From assembly GCA_913777615.1 (NCBI GenBank), contig CAJYTK010000015.1:1-64000 (forward strand): a stretch of DNA of 64,000 nucleotides. Direction: 5' to 3'. Source of the stretch: an uncultured Agrobacterium sp. GTDB lineage: Bacteria; Pseudomonadota; Alphaproteobacteria; Rhizobiales; Rhizobiaceae. Positions 46,546 through 55,175 of the stretch are shown here, in pieces (the first letter of the stretch is position 1; the number at the start of each line of letters is the position of its first letter). The notes under the pieces were generated by a model. The model searched no databases. It was given only the letters and a program-made list of their open reading frames with translations, and was not told the origin of the DNA. The position numbers and the translations under genes are program-made.

Positions 46546-47034
46546 ATGGCGACGTTGACGATAGAAGAACTCGCTGAGACCTTGAGGCCCGGACAGGCGA
46601 TCGCCGGTCTCGATCTCGGGACCAAGACGATCGGTCTTGCCATGTCGGATCTGTCCCGGCGGTTTGCCACCCCTCGCCCGGTTCTCAAGCGCATCAAGTT
46701 TACCCAGGATGCTGCACTTCTCCTGGATTTCGCCGCGAAAGAAAAGATTGCGGCGTTCGTGATTGGCCTGCCGATGAACATGGACGGCTCCGCCGGTCCA
46801 CGTGTTCAGGCCACCCGCGCCTTCGTGCGCTCCATGAGCGAGAAGACAGATATTCCTTTTATCTTCTGGGACGAAAGGCTGTCCACGGTCGCTGCCGAGC
46901 GAGCTTTGTTGGAAATGGACGTCTCTCGAGCCAAGCGCGCCGAGCGGATCGATTCCGCCGCCGCGAGCTTCATCCTTCAGGGCGCCTTGGACCGGCTCTC
47001 CATGCTCGCAAGAGAGGCGTCTACGGACGGCTGA
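46546..47034 (+). CDS. ruvX: Putative pre-16S rRNA nuclease / Holliday junction resolvase-like RuvX (YqgF)
   Basis: 162 residues. RNase H-like fold with [18 protein letters not shown] (catalytic Asp in GLDLG), [29 protein letters not shown] and the terminal [13 protein letters not shown]. Family members process the 5' end of 16S rRNA; they were first proposed as Holliday junction resolvases. AAAGG is 6 bases upstream of the ATG. Its last 58 bases overlap the opposite-strand DUF6105 gene. Confidence 0.92.
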   Translation: MATLTIEELAETLRPGQAIAGLDLGTKTIGLAMSDLSRRFATPRPVLKRIKFTQDAALLLDFAAKEKIAAFVIGLPMNMDGSAGPRVQATRAFVRSMSEKTDIPFIFWDERLSTVAAERALLEMDVSRAKRAERIDSAAASFILQGALDRLSMLAREASTDG

Positions 47035-47303
47035 CGCAACCGCCACCACGCTGCAATCACTTTTCTTTTACGAAACCCGATAAGCGCAAAGACGAGCAGG
47101 CTATCGACCATGATGGCGCGCGCGACAAGCGGCGGTATCGTTTCGGGCGGGATGCCGAGCACGTTGCCGTAAATCTGGAAAACCAGATCATGGCTCTGCC
47201 GCGTCAGCATGAAGAAGCCAAAGCTCATGTCGTAATAGGACAGACCATACCAGGTTCCGAGAAAAAGCACGGGACCCGCCCACAAGATCAGAAACCACTT
47301 CAT
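46977..47303 (-). CDS. DUF6105 family membrane protein
   Basis: 108 residues. N-terminal helix ([21 protein letters not shown]), then the conserved [26 protein letters not shown] and a second helix ([14 protein letters not shown]) with a basic end. This looks like the rhizobial DUF6105 family; function unknown. Its 3' end runs antisense into ruvX. Its ATG overlaps the stop of a 58-residue upstream frame in ATGA, suggesting coupled translation. Confidence 0.78.
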   Translation of the reverse strand: MKWFLILWAGPVLFLGTWYGLSYYDMSFGFFMLTRQSHDLVFQIYGNVLGIPPETIPPLVARAIMVDSLLVFALIGFRKRKVIAAWWRLRQPSVDASLASMESRSKAP

Positions 47304-47476
47304 GCCATCCGCTCCCCTGCCAGGTTGGCTCCGGCGAACTCGCCATCAGGAAGAACCGAAATGACACTCCACCGGACCAACGCCATGATGCAAAGGTTTA
47401 GCGTCGGGGCGTTCAGATCGAGTGGTAGCAGGGCGAAAAACGTCATCATGACGCTCAAAGGTATCCAGCGGCTCAC
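47300..47476 (-). CDS. Predicted 58-aa membrane protein coupled to DUF6105
   Basis: A 58-codon frame beginning with GTG at 47476, preceded by AAGGA about 7 bases upstream. It encodes SRWIPLSVMMTFFALLPLDL, a hydrophobic NLCIMALVRWSVISVL stretch and a polar tail. Its TGA overlaps the ATG of the DUF6105 gene. The two probably form a small membrane-protein operon. Family unknown. Confidence 0.62.
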   Translation of the reverse strand: MSRWIPLSVMMTFFALLPLDLNAPTLNLCIMALVRWSVISVLPDGEFAGANLAGERMA

Positions 47477-47678
47477 AGCGCTTCCTTCTCATCCAGCTCG
47501 GATTTCGTGGTTAACAAATCATTAACAGAATGATCCTGTCGTTAACGCCTTGCAAACGAAACCTGCATCTATGGTTAACGAGAGAGAAACGTTGTGGATA
47601 ATGAAATGCCCACCACGCGAAGCGCGCGGGTAAAGCCGGAACCGGTTTGATGCAGAAACTGGTTTCAGGAGACCTGGA

Positions 47679-48329
47679 TCAGCCGTAAAGCGCTCGAACC
47701 ACGCGCTTTACCGCAGTTGCGATCTTGTCCCAGTCCTTGTCACTCTTCAGCGACACACCGGAAAACTGGCCATTCGTGCCACCTGCTATTACGAGATGCT
47801 GGATCGCGGCGAAGAGCATGGCATTCATTACCGAAGCGTCGACGCCCTTCGGCGGCTGGAGCGAACCGCGCATGCGGTCTATCCATTTTGCAAGAGCCTT
47901 GGAACGCGCTTCTGCCAGTTGTTTGACCTGCGGCGTCTGCTCGGAGACTTCCCAGGCGATTATCTTGCAAACCAGCGGATCGGCGCGCAGCGCATCGAGA
48001 TAGGAGAGCATCAGTCTCTCCATCAGATCGCCATAGGTCAGCAGGAACATGCCGCCCGTATCTTGCGGAATGCGCTCCTGCACCCAGGATGCCAAATCTT
48101 CGCCAATGGCCGAGACCAGCCCTTCGAGACCGCCGAAATACCGATAGATCAGTTGCTTGTCGCAACCTGCGCGACGCGCTACGGCATTGATACCGAAACC
48201 CTGAAAGCCTTCATCCGCCAGCAGGGACTTCGCCGCAGCAAAGATCGCCTTTTCCGTCGCTGCGCGATCCTTGATACGCTTTTCCGGCGCGGGCGACATA
48301 AGGGCGGCAGTGCCATCGATGGCGAGCAT
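47679..48329 (-). CDS. TetR-family transcriptional regulator
   Basis: 216 residues. The N-terminal helix-turn-helix region is AIFAAAKSLLADEGFQGFGINAVARRAGCDKQLIYRYFGGLEGL (about 28-72, key residues Arg52-Arg53 before AGCDKQLIYRYF). The C-terminal ligand domain has no recognised ligand. Monocistronic; the target is unknown. ATG at 48329 has GGA six bases upstream; an ATG at residue 11 is the alternative. Confidence 0.9.
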   Translation of the reverse strand: MLAIDGTAALMSPAPEKRIKDRAATEKAIFAAAKSLLADEGFQGFGINAVARRAGCDKQLIYRYFGGLEGLVSAIGEDLASWVQERIPQDTGGMFLLTYGDLMERLMLSYLDALRADPLVCKIIAWEVSEQTPQVKQLAEARSKALAKWIDRMRGSLQPPKGVDASVMNAMLFAAIQHLVIAGGTNGQFSGVSLKSDKDWDKIATAVKRVVRALYG

Positions 48330-48459
48330 GGCTTTTCCGAATCTCCGATTGATGACTATCTTGCGCGGTTAGCAAAGAGTTAACAACGCGACAATCGAGA
48401 TGAAACCTAGCAGCCGTGGCTTTCCTGTGGATGGCGGAAAAGACGGCTGTCTCTTGGGC

Positions 48460-49074
48460 TCATCCCCCCAGGGACATGCCAAACCATGAGGTGCCGGCTG
48501 GCATCCCGACAAGCGGTGCGAAGCCACGCGATTGCCAGAAAGCGATGCCAGTGTGATTTTCAGGATTGGCGCCGAGGTGAATGCCGGGAGTACCCCTGCC
48601 CCGCGCCATCTCTACCCACATCGACAAAAGACGAGAACCGCCACCGGTACCGCGAGCCCTCTCCAACAGGTTCATGTGGATATGAGCGGGATAATTCTGA
48701 AGCACCGCAGCGGGCATTTGCGACGGCTGGTGAATGAAGGCAACGCGCTTGCGGTGTTCTTCGGGCAGAAGATTACCCTCTTCTTCCGCGATTGGATAAC
48801 GTTCGCGCAGCTTCGGCCACCAAGCCTGCTCCAGCAGTTTTTCGTAGGCTGCGGTGTCAGTAGCGCCGACGATGTAGCCGCAGATGCCCTCTCCGTCTTC
48901 GGCAACGAAAGCGCTGTCTGGACAAAGATGGAGATAGGGAACGGCATAGATGTTACCGACGATCTTGTCGTCGGCGTAGAGATGCGTTGCATCCTTCCCC
49001 GAATCGCCCGTTGCAAGGCAGATGGCGTAAAGCGCATCTTCGTCTTGTGGAACGGCTTTGCGGAAGGTCAGCAT
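48460..49074 (-). CDS. GNAT-family N-acetyltransferase (AidB-linked)
   Basis: 204 residues from the ATG at 49074, which overlaps the AidB stop by one base (TGATG). N-terminal beta-alpha (TFRKAVPQDEDALYAICLATGDSG), an extended insert (WWPKLRERYPIAEEE), HINLLERARGTGGGSRLL-type CoA loop (RGTGGG), and NHTGIAFWQSRGF. The long insert resembles the GNAT domain found in O-GlcNAcase and some large bacterial GNATs. Translational coupling to AidB suggests related function. Confidence 0.88.
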   Translation of the reverse strand: MLTFRKAVPQDEDALYAICLATGDSGKDATHLYADDKIVGNIYAVPYLHLCPDSAFVAEDGEGICGYIVGATDTAAYEKLLEQAWWPKLRERYPIAEEEGNLLPEEHRKRVAFIHQPSQMPAAVLQNYPAHIHMNLLERARGTGGGSRLLSMWVEMARGRGTPGIHLGANPENHTGIAFWQSRGFAPLVGMPAGTSWFGMSLGG

Positions 49075-50726
49075 CACGACACCGGCGGATAAAGCAGATC
49101 GATGATGTAAGTCGGGTCGAAGCGGCTGTCGAGCATGCCGTAGGTGTGTCGCCATCCGCCAGCCAGGCGCGTCTCGAGGAAAGCATCTGCAATGCGCCCT
49201 GCCCCGATGCGGCAGAGTTCGGCGGCGGCAGCAGCAAGTGCAAACTGCTCCACCAGAAGGCGGGCGGCACCTTCGTCGCGCTCGCAAAGCGCAATCGCTG
49301 CACGCAGAACGTCGGTGGTCTTTTTGCCGGACGGTCCGAGGTCGCGCTCCAGCGTTTCGAAAACGAGATCGAAGAGATCCTTGCCGCGTTGAAGCACGCG
49401 CAGCACGTCGAGCGCCATCACATTGCCGGAGCCTTCCCAGATGGCGTTGACCGGAGCTTCGCGGTAGTGGCGCGCAATCGGACGCTCCTCGACGTACCCA
49501 TTGCCGCCCAGGCTTTCCATAGCCTCATAGATCAAGGCCGGCGCGATCTTGCAGCACCAGTACTTGACGATGGGTGTCATGACGCGGGCATAGGCCGCTT
49601 CCGCCGGATTGCTGCGGGCGCTGTCGAAGGCGCTGGCGAGGCGGAAGGACAATGCGGTTGCAGCAGCAACATCCAGCGCCATGTCCGCCAACACGCGGGT
49701 CATCACCGGCTGGTTAACGAGCGGCTTGCCGAAGACCGAGCGCCCTCGGGCAAAGTGAACCGCTTCGGCGAGCGAAGCGCGCATCATGCCCGAAGATGCC
49801 AGGGCGCAATCGAGCCGCGTCAATGTCACCATGTCGAGAATGGTGCGGACACCGGCACCGGGATCACCCAGCAAATAGCCGAAGGCGTCGGTGAATTCGA
49901 CCTCGGCAGACGCATTGGAGCGGTTGCCGAGCTTGTCCTTCAGTCGCTGGAAATGCAAACCGTTGGCCGAGCCGTCTTCGAGGAAGCGCGGCACGAGGAA
50001 GCAGCCCATGCCGTCGCCCATCTGCGCAAGCATGACGAAGCCGTCGCTCATGGGGGCAGACAAGAACCACTTGTGGCCGGAGAGGCGATAGATACCCTCG
50101 CCCACCCGCTCTGCCGTCGTGCGGTTGGCGCGCACATCCGTGCCGCCCTGCTTCTCCGTCATGCCCATGCCGACCGTGACGGCCGTCTTCTGCATAGCGG
50201 GTTTCTGCGACGAATCATATTTGCGCGAGAGGATCTTCGGCGCCCATTCGTTCTGCACGCGGGGTGATGCCATCAGCGCTGCGACCGACGCGTGGGTCAT
50301 GGTCAGCGGGCAGAGATGGCCGGCTTCCAGCTGCGCCGTAAGATAAAACTTCGTGGCGCGCGCCTTGTGTTCGTTGCCGCGTGTATCGGCGGAGTTTTCC
50401 CAGGCAGCACTGTGCAGGCCGGACGACATGGAACGGCGCATCAGCGCATGCCAGGCGGGATGAAACTCCACCTGATCGAGACGTTCGCCGCGAGGACCGT
50501 GGGTGTGAAGCTGCGGCGTGCTGCGATTTGCCATGCGAGCCAGTTCCTGGGCTTCCGCCGAGGTAACATAGCGACCGATCTGATCCAGTTCGTCGCGAAG
50601 CGGGCGCGAGAGATTTGAGGTCAGATCGACGATGAGCGGGTCGGACCGATAGGCATTGATCCCGGACCAGAGGCTAGGCTGGTTTAATTCGGCAAGCTGT
50701 TCTTCAGTCCGGTTCATATCTGTCAT
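49074..50726 (-). CDS. aidB: AidB-like acyl-CoA dehydrogenase
   Basis: 550 residues, longer than ordinary acyl-CoA dehydrogenases, as typical for AidB. Motifs: MTEKQGGTDVRANRT (FAD/substrate), HKWFLSAPMSDGFVMLAQ, TRLDCALASSGMMRASLAEAV, ALIYEAMESLGGNGYVEE (catalytic Glu region) and REAPVNAIWEGSGNVMALD. E. coli AidB binds DNA and FAD and is part of the adaptive response to alkylation; residual dehydrogenase activity is weak. The C-terminal extension (~440-550) is the DNA-binding part. Divergent from pyrB. Confidence 0.9.
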   Translation of the reverse strand: MTDMNRTEEQLAELNQPSLWSGINAYRSDPLIVDLTSNLSRPLRDELDQIGRYVTSAEAQELARMANRSTPQLHTHGPRGERLDQVEFHPAWHALMRRSMSSGLHSAAWENSADTRGNEHKARATKFYLTAQLEAGHLCPLTMTHASVAALMASPRVQNEWAPKILSRKYDSSQKPAMQKTAVTVGMGMTEKQGGTDVRANRTTAERVGEGIYRLSGHKWFLSAPMSDGFVMLAQMGDGMGCFLVPRFLEDGSANGLHFQRLKDKLGNRSNASAEVEFTDAFGYLLGDPGAGVRTILDMVTLTRLDCALASSGMMRASLAEAVHFARGRSVFGKPLVNQPVMTRVLADMALDVAAATALSFRLASAFDSARSNPAEAAYARVMTPIVKYWCCKIAPALIYEAMESLGGNGYVEERPIARHYREAPVNAIWEGSGNVMALDVLRVLQRGKDLFDLVFETLERDLGPSGKKTTDVLRAAIALCERDEGAARLLVEQFALAAAAAELCRIGAGRIADAFLETRLAGGWRHTYGMLDSRFDPTYIIDLLYPPVS

Positions 50727-50855
50727 CGTGTACTTTTGTCGGGATTTGCAATTAATTGCCTATATAGGCTCGTTCCCGGCTTATCCCATGCTTGCCGACA
50801 AAGCCACCTGTCTTTATAGACCGCGACTGACTATTCCGGCCCGGAGGACAGTTCC

Positions 50856-51797
50856 ATGGTCTATTTTCCCCATCGCCATCTGCTTGGCATCAAGGGGCTT
50901 TCCCATCAGGATATCACGCTTCTTCTCGACAAGGCCGATGAGGCCGTAAAGATCAGCCGCCAGCGTGAAAAGAAGACGTCCACGCTTCGTGGGCTGACAC
51001 AGATCAATCTGTTCTTCGAAGCCTCAACCCGCACGCAATCCTCCTTCGAACTGGCCGGAAAACGCCTGGGCGCGGACGTGATGAACATGTCCGTCGGTAA
51101 CTCTTCGGTGAAGAAGGGCGAGACGCTGATCGACACGGCAATGACGCTGAATGCGATGCGCCCAGATGTTCTTATCGTGCGTCACTCGTCCGCCGGTGCG
51201 GCAGCGCTTCTGGCACAAAAGGTCGCCTGCTCGGTGGTCAATGCCGGCGACGGACAGCATGAGCACCCGACGCAGGCGCTGCTTGACGCGCTGACGATCC
51301 GCCGCGCCAAGGGCACCATTTCCGGAATGACCGTTGCTATTTGCGGCGATGTGCTGCATTCGCGCGTTGCTCGCTCCAACATTATTCTTCTGAACCAGAT
51401 GGGGGCACGTGTGCGTGTCGTCGCGCCACCAACGCTTCTACCCTCCGGCATCGCCGATATGAGCGTGGAAGTCTACCACGACATGAAGGAAGGCCTGAAA
51501 GCTGCCGATGTGGTGATGATGCTGCGCCTCCAGCGCGAGCGCATGGCAGGTTCTTTCGTGCCTTCGGTGCGCGAATATTTCCACTATTACGGTCTTGATG
51601 CGGAAAAGTTGAAGGCTGCCAAGGAGGACGCGCTTGTCATGCATCCCGGCCCGATGAATCGCGGCGTGGAAATCGCCTCAGAAGTGGCAGATGGTCCACA
51701 GAGCGTCATCGAAGCCCAAGTGGAAATGGGCGTTGCCGTGCGCATGGCGGTGATGGAAACCCTTCTTCTTTCGCAGAATATGGGAGAGCGCGTATGA
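50856..51797 (+). CDS. pyrB: Aspartate carbamoyltransferase catalytic subunit
   Basis: 313 residues. Carbamoyl phosphate loop [22 protein letters not shown], with STRTQ replacing E. coli STRTR as usual in this group; [45 protein letters not shown] and [13 protein letters not shown] complete the active site. It makes carbamoyl aspartate in pyrimidine synthesis. No pyrI regulatory subunit is seen. Its stop overlaps the next ATG (ATGA). Confidence 0.96.
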   Translation: MVYFPHRHLLGIKGLSHQDITLLLDKADEAVKISRQREKKTSTLRGLTQINLFFEASTRTQSSFELAGKRLGADVMNMSVGNSSVKKGETLIDTAMTLNAMRPDVLIVRHSSAGAAALLAQKVACSVVNAGDGQHEHPTQALLDALTIRRAKGTISGMTVAICGDVLHSRVARSNIILLNQMGARVRVVAPPTLLPSGIADMSVEVYHDMKEGLKAADVVMMLRLQRERMAGSFVPSVREYFHYYGLDAEKLKAAKEDALVMHPGPMNRGVEIASEVADGPQSVIEAQVEMGVAVRMAVMETLLLSQNMGERV

Positions 51798-53086
51798 GTG
51801 CCGCGACCGTCCTCAACAATGTCCGCATCATCGACCCGTCGCGCAATCTTGACGAGACCGGAACGATCATCATCGGTGCCGATGGCACCATTCTGGCTGC
51901 GGGCAAGAATGCGCAGAACCAGGGGACGCCGGATGGCGCAACGGTCCGTGACGCCAAAGGCCTCGTAGCCGTTCCCGGGCTGGTGGATGCCCGCGTCTTC
52001 GTCGGAGAACCCGGCGCCGAACACCGCGAAACGATCGAGTCGGCCTCGCGTGCCGCTGCCGCAGGTGGGGTTACCAGCTTCATCATGATGCCGGATACCG
52101 ACCCAGTTATCGATGACATCGCGCTGGTGGAGTATGTAAAGAAGACTGCGCGCGATAAGGCCGTCGTCAACGTGCACCCGGCCGCGGCTCTGACGAAAGG
52201 TCTGCTCGGCGAAGAGATGACCGAGTTCGGCATGCTGAAGGAAGCGGGTGCGGTGGCCTTTACCAATGGCCGCAAGGCGCTGTCCGATACACTGGTGCTA
52301 CGCCGCGCCATGACCTACGCCCGCGAACTTGGTGCGGTCATCTCGCTTGAAACCCGCGACAAATATATCGGCAATGGCGATATGAATGAAGGGCTGCTCG
52401 CAAGCTGGCTCGGCCTACCCGGCATCCCCAAGGAAGCCGAGGTCATTCCGCTGGAGCGAGACCTGCGCATCGCGGCGCTGACGCGCGCCAACTACCACGC
52501 CGCCAAGATTTCCGTGCCGGAATCGGCGGAAGCCATCAAGCTTGCCAAGGCCCGTGGCGCGAAGGCAACCTGCGGGATTTCGATCAATCATCTGACGCTC
52601 AACGAAAACGACATCGGCGAGTATCGCACTTTCTTCAAGCTTTCGCCGCCACTTCGCGCCGAAGACGATCGCGTCGCCATGGTCGAGGCGTTGAAAAACG
52701 GCACGATCGACATCATCGTCTCCTCGCATGATCCGCAGGACGTCGATACCAAGCGGCTGCCATTCTCGGATGCGGCGAGTGGCGCAATCGGACTGGAAAC
52801 GATGCTGGCTGCAGCGCTTCGCCTGTATCACAGCGATCAGGTGCCGCTGATGCGGTTGATCGATGCGCTTTCGACGCGACCGGCGCAGATCTTCGGACTG
52901 GAGGCCGGAACGCTGAAGCCTGGCGCCAAAGCCGATATTACCCTGATCGATCTTGATGAGCCGTGGCTGGTTTCGGAAAAGGGTCTGGTCTCGCGTTCGA
53001 AGAACACGCCATTCGAGGATGCGCGTTTCAGCGGGCGAGCCGTTGCGACCTATGTTGCGGGCAAGCTCGTTCATTCACTGCAGTAG
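51794..53086 (+). CDS. pyrX: Dihydroorotase-like protein lacking metal ligands (PyrC'/pseudo-DHOase)
   Basis: 430 residues, class I dihydroorotase fold throughout ([14 protein letters not shown] to the C-terminal [19 protein letters not shown]). Compared with active class I enzymes, HxH is RxF (Arg67-Phe69), the following Arg is Gly71, the AHCED His becomes Glu (LETRD), the third ligand His is Lys (AAKIS) and the catalytic Asp of TDHAPH is Ser (SSHDPQ). The active site is thus absent. In Pseudomonas a comparable pyrBC' pair uses the inactive DHOase to assemble ATCase. The ATGA overlap with pyrB fits that role. Often annotated simply as pyrC. Confidence 0.9.
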   Translation: MSAATVLNNVRIIDPSRNLDETGTIIIGADGTILAAGKNAQNQGTPDGATVRDAKGLVAVPGLVDARVFVGEPGAEHRETIESASRAAAAGGVTSFIMMPDTDPVIDDIALVEYVKKTARDKAVVNVHPAAALTKGLLGEEMTEFGMLKEAGAVAFTNGRKALSDTLVLRRAMTYARELGAVISLETRDKYIGNGDMNEGLLASWLGLPGIPKEAEVIPLERDLRIAALTRANYHAAKISVPESAEAIKLAKARGAKATCGISINHLTLNENDIGEYRTFFKLSPPLRAEDDRVAMVEALKNGTIDIIVSSHDPQDVDTKRLPFSDAASGAIGLETMLAAALRLYHSDQVPLMRLIDALSTRPAQIFGLEAGTLKPGAKADITLIDLDEPWLVSEKGLVSRSKNTPFEDARFSGRAVATYVAGKLVHSLQ

Positions 53087-53130
53087 AAATGTTAGTGCGC
53101 AAAGACGCACATAGAGAGGGGACCTGAGAC

Positions 53131-53748
53131 ATGACTGCATTGACCGTTTGGGACACAGCGCCCGCATTTCTCGCTCTTGCGGCGATCATCGGCTACCTCC
53201 TCGGTTCCATTCCTTTCGGCCTGCTTCTGACGCGGGCCGCGGGGCTGGGCGACGTTCGCCAGATCGGCTCCGGCAATATCGGCGCAACCAACGTGCTTCG
53301 AACAGGCAACAAGAAGCTGGCCGCCGCCACGCTTCTCTGCGACGCGCTGAAAGGCACGGCTGCGGTGCTGATCGCCAATGCACTCTGGGGATATGAAGCA
53401 TCGCTGGTGGCAGGTTTCTTCGCCTTCCTCGGTCATCTTTTCCCGGTCTGGCTCGGCTTCAAGGGCGGCAAGGGTGTCGCGACCTATATCGGCGTGCTGC
53501 TCGGTGCAGCGCCTCTCATGATGCTGGCCTTCGCCGCCATCTGGCTCATCACTGCCTTCGTCACCAAATATTCCTCTCTCTCGGCACTGGTTGCGATGCT
53601 TGTCATCCCTATCGTCCTGTGGATCTTGGGACCGGAGAAGACCGCCCTTCTGGTCACGGTACTGAGCATCATTTCGTGGTACATGCACCGCGAAAACATC
53701 AAGCGGTTGTTGGCCGGCACGGAAAGCAAGATCGGCAAGAAGGGCTGA
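53131..53748 (+). CDS. plsY: Acyl-phosphate:glycerol-3-phosphate acyltransferase PlsY
   Basis: 205 residues, about five membrane helices. Conserved loops: [11 protein letters not shown], the [19 protein letters not shown] phosphate-binding motif, [20 protein letters not shown] and [15 protein letters not shown]. It acylates glycerol-3-phosphate with acyl-phosphate as the first step of phospholipid synthesis. It is 44 bases after the pyrC-like gene and 32 before dprA. Confidence 0.95.
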   Translation: MTALTVWDTAPAFLALAAIIGYLLGSIPFGLLLTRAAGLGDVRQIGSGNIGATNVLRTGNKKLAAATLLCDALKGTAAVLIANALWGYEASLVAGFFAFLGHLFPVWLGFKGGKGVATYIGVLLGAAPLMMLAFAAIWLITAFVTKYSSLSALVAMLVIPIVLWILGPEKTALLVTVLSIISWYMHRENIKRLLAGTESKIGKKG

Positions 53749-53780
53749 GACAGGATCGTCCGGCAAGTTTGGAGGAAGCG

Positions 53781-54932
53781 ATGTCGCGTGATGAAGAAAC
53801 GAAACGCGGCATTGTCCTGTCGGAGAAGCAAAAGCTTTCCTGGCTGCGGCTGATCCGCAGCGACAATATCGGCCCCGTTACCTTCCGCGACCTGATCAAT
53901 CACTTCGGTAGTGCTGAAGCGGCACTGGAGGCCCTCCCCGATCTCTCCCGCCGCGGTGGAGCGGCGCGCAGTCCACGCATCACCACGCTCGATCAAGCCG
54001 AACGCGAGATGGAGATTGCGGCACGGTTTGGCGCACGCTTTGTCGGCATTGGAGAACCGGACTATCCGCCCGCCTTGAGAGAGATCGATGGTGCTCCGCC
54101 GCTGATCGCTATGAAAGGCAACAGTGCCACGGTTATCCGTCCTTCGCTCGGAGTAGTCGGCTCTCGCAATGCCTCGATCAACGGGACGAAATTCGCCGCG
54201 ATGCTTTCACGCCAGTGCGGACAGGCTGGCTATACAATTGCCTCGGGTCTTGCTCGCGGCATCGACGCAGCCGCTCACGCCGCCAGTCTTTCGACCGGCA
54301 CCGTTGCCATGCTGGCAGGTGGTCTGGATAAGCCTTACCCATCTGAGAATTTCCGCCTTCTCGATGACATCTATGCCAATGGCGGCGCGACCATCAGCGA
54401 GATGCCTTTTGGCTGGGAGCCGCGTGCGCGCGATTTTCCGAGGCGAAACCGGCTGATTGCCGGCGTCTCGCTTGGCGTGCTGATCGTGGAGGCTGCCGAG
54501 CGCTCCGGCTCTCTCATCACTGCCAGACTTGCAGGCGAGTTCGGCCGCATCGTATTTTCAGTCCCAGGTTCACCGCTCGATTCTCGCTGCCATGGCACCA
54601 ACCGCCTCATCAAGGACGGCGCGACACTGGTTACTGAAGCCGCCGATATTCTGGATTCACTGTCACCGATGATTGAGCCGAGGCTCAATCTTCAGCAGGT
54701 GGCGAGAGAAGACAGTAGCGGTCCCCCCACCCACTCGATGTCCGGAGCCGGAGACAATGAGCGCGCCATCCTCGCACAAGCGCTTGGCCCCTCACCGGTA
54801 GAAACCGACGACATCATTCGCCACACCGGCCTGCCGGCGGCAACCGTCTATCTTCTGCTACTCGAACTCGATATCGCTGGTAAATTGAACCGGCATTCAG
54901 GCGGGCGCATTTCCATGATCATGGCAGAGTGA
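53781..54932 (+). CDS. dprA: DNA-processing protein DprA
   Basis: 383 residues from the ATG at 53781 (GGAGG 5 bases upstream). N-terminal SAM/HhH-like region (LRLIRSDNIGPVTFRDLINHFG), the Rossmann-like DprA core (GVVGSRNASINGTKFA, SGLARGIDAAAHAASL, AGGLDKPYPSEN, FPRRNRLIAGVSLGVLIVEAAERSGSL) and a C-terminal winged-helix domain (~315-383). DprA loads RecA on incoming single-stranded DNA. The longer upstream frame overlaps plsY and is rejected. Confidence 0.94.
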   Translation: MSRDEETKRGIVLSEKQKLSWLRLIRSDNIGPVTFRDLINHFGSAEAALEALPDLSRRGGAARSPRITTLDQAEREMEIAARFGARFVGIGEPDYPPALREIDGAPPLIAMKGNSATVIRPSLGVVGSRNASINGTKFAAMLSRQCGQAGYTIASGLARGIDAAAHAASLSTGTVAMLAGGLDKPYPSENFRLLDDIYANGGATISEMPFGWEPRARDFPRRNRLIAGVSLGVLIVEAAERSGSLITARLAGEFGRIVFSVPGSPLDSRCHGTNRLIKDGATLVTEAADILDSLSPMIEPRLNLQQVAREDSSGPPTHSMSGAGDNERAILAQALGPSPVETDDIIRHTGLPAATVYLLLLELDIAGKLNRHSGGRISMIMAE

Positions 54933-55175
54933 CGCATCGAAGCACCGCTAAAGCGGAGGACTTGCGGAGCTGTAAGCGACGGCATCACGCCTATCTGAAA
55001 TTGTCTCCTTCTGATGAAAATTGTAGAAGTTGCATGCGTCTGCGAAGACAGAAAAAGGGGCTCTCCCCCTTGACCGGAGCGCATTACCTGTCCATGTCGA
55101 AATAAAAGGATGGCGTCGTTGCATGCGCAATAAGCGACGATGCCGGTTAACGGACATGTTCCCAGAGAAAAAAAT

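Noticed and set aside
48987-50267. 426-codon open frame antisense to the AidB-like gene
   Set aside because: The AidB frame carries all expected motifs; the antisense frame has a composition typical of a mirror frame.
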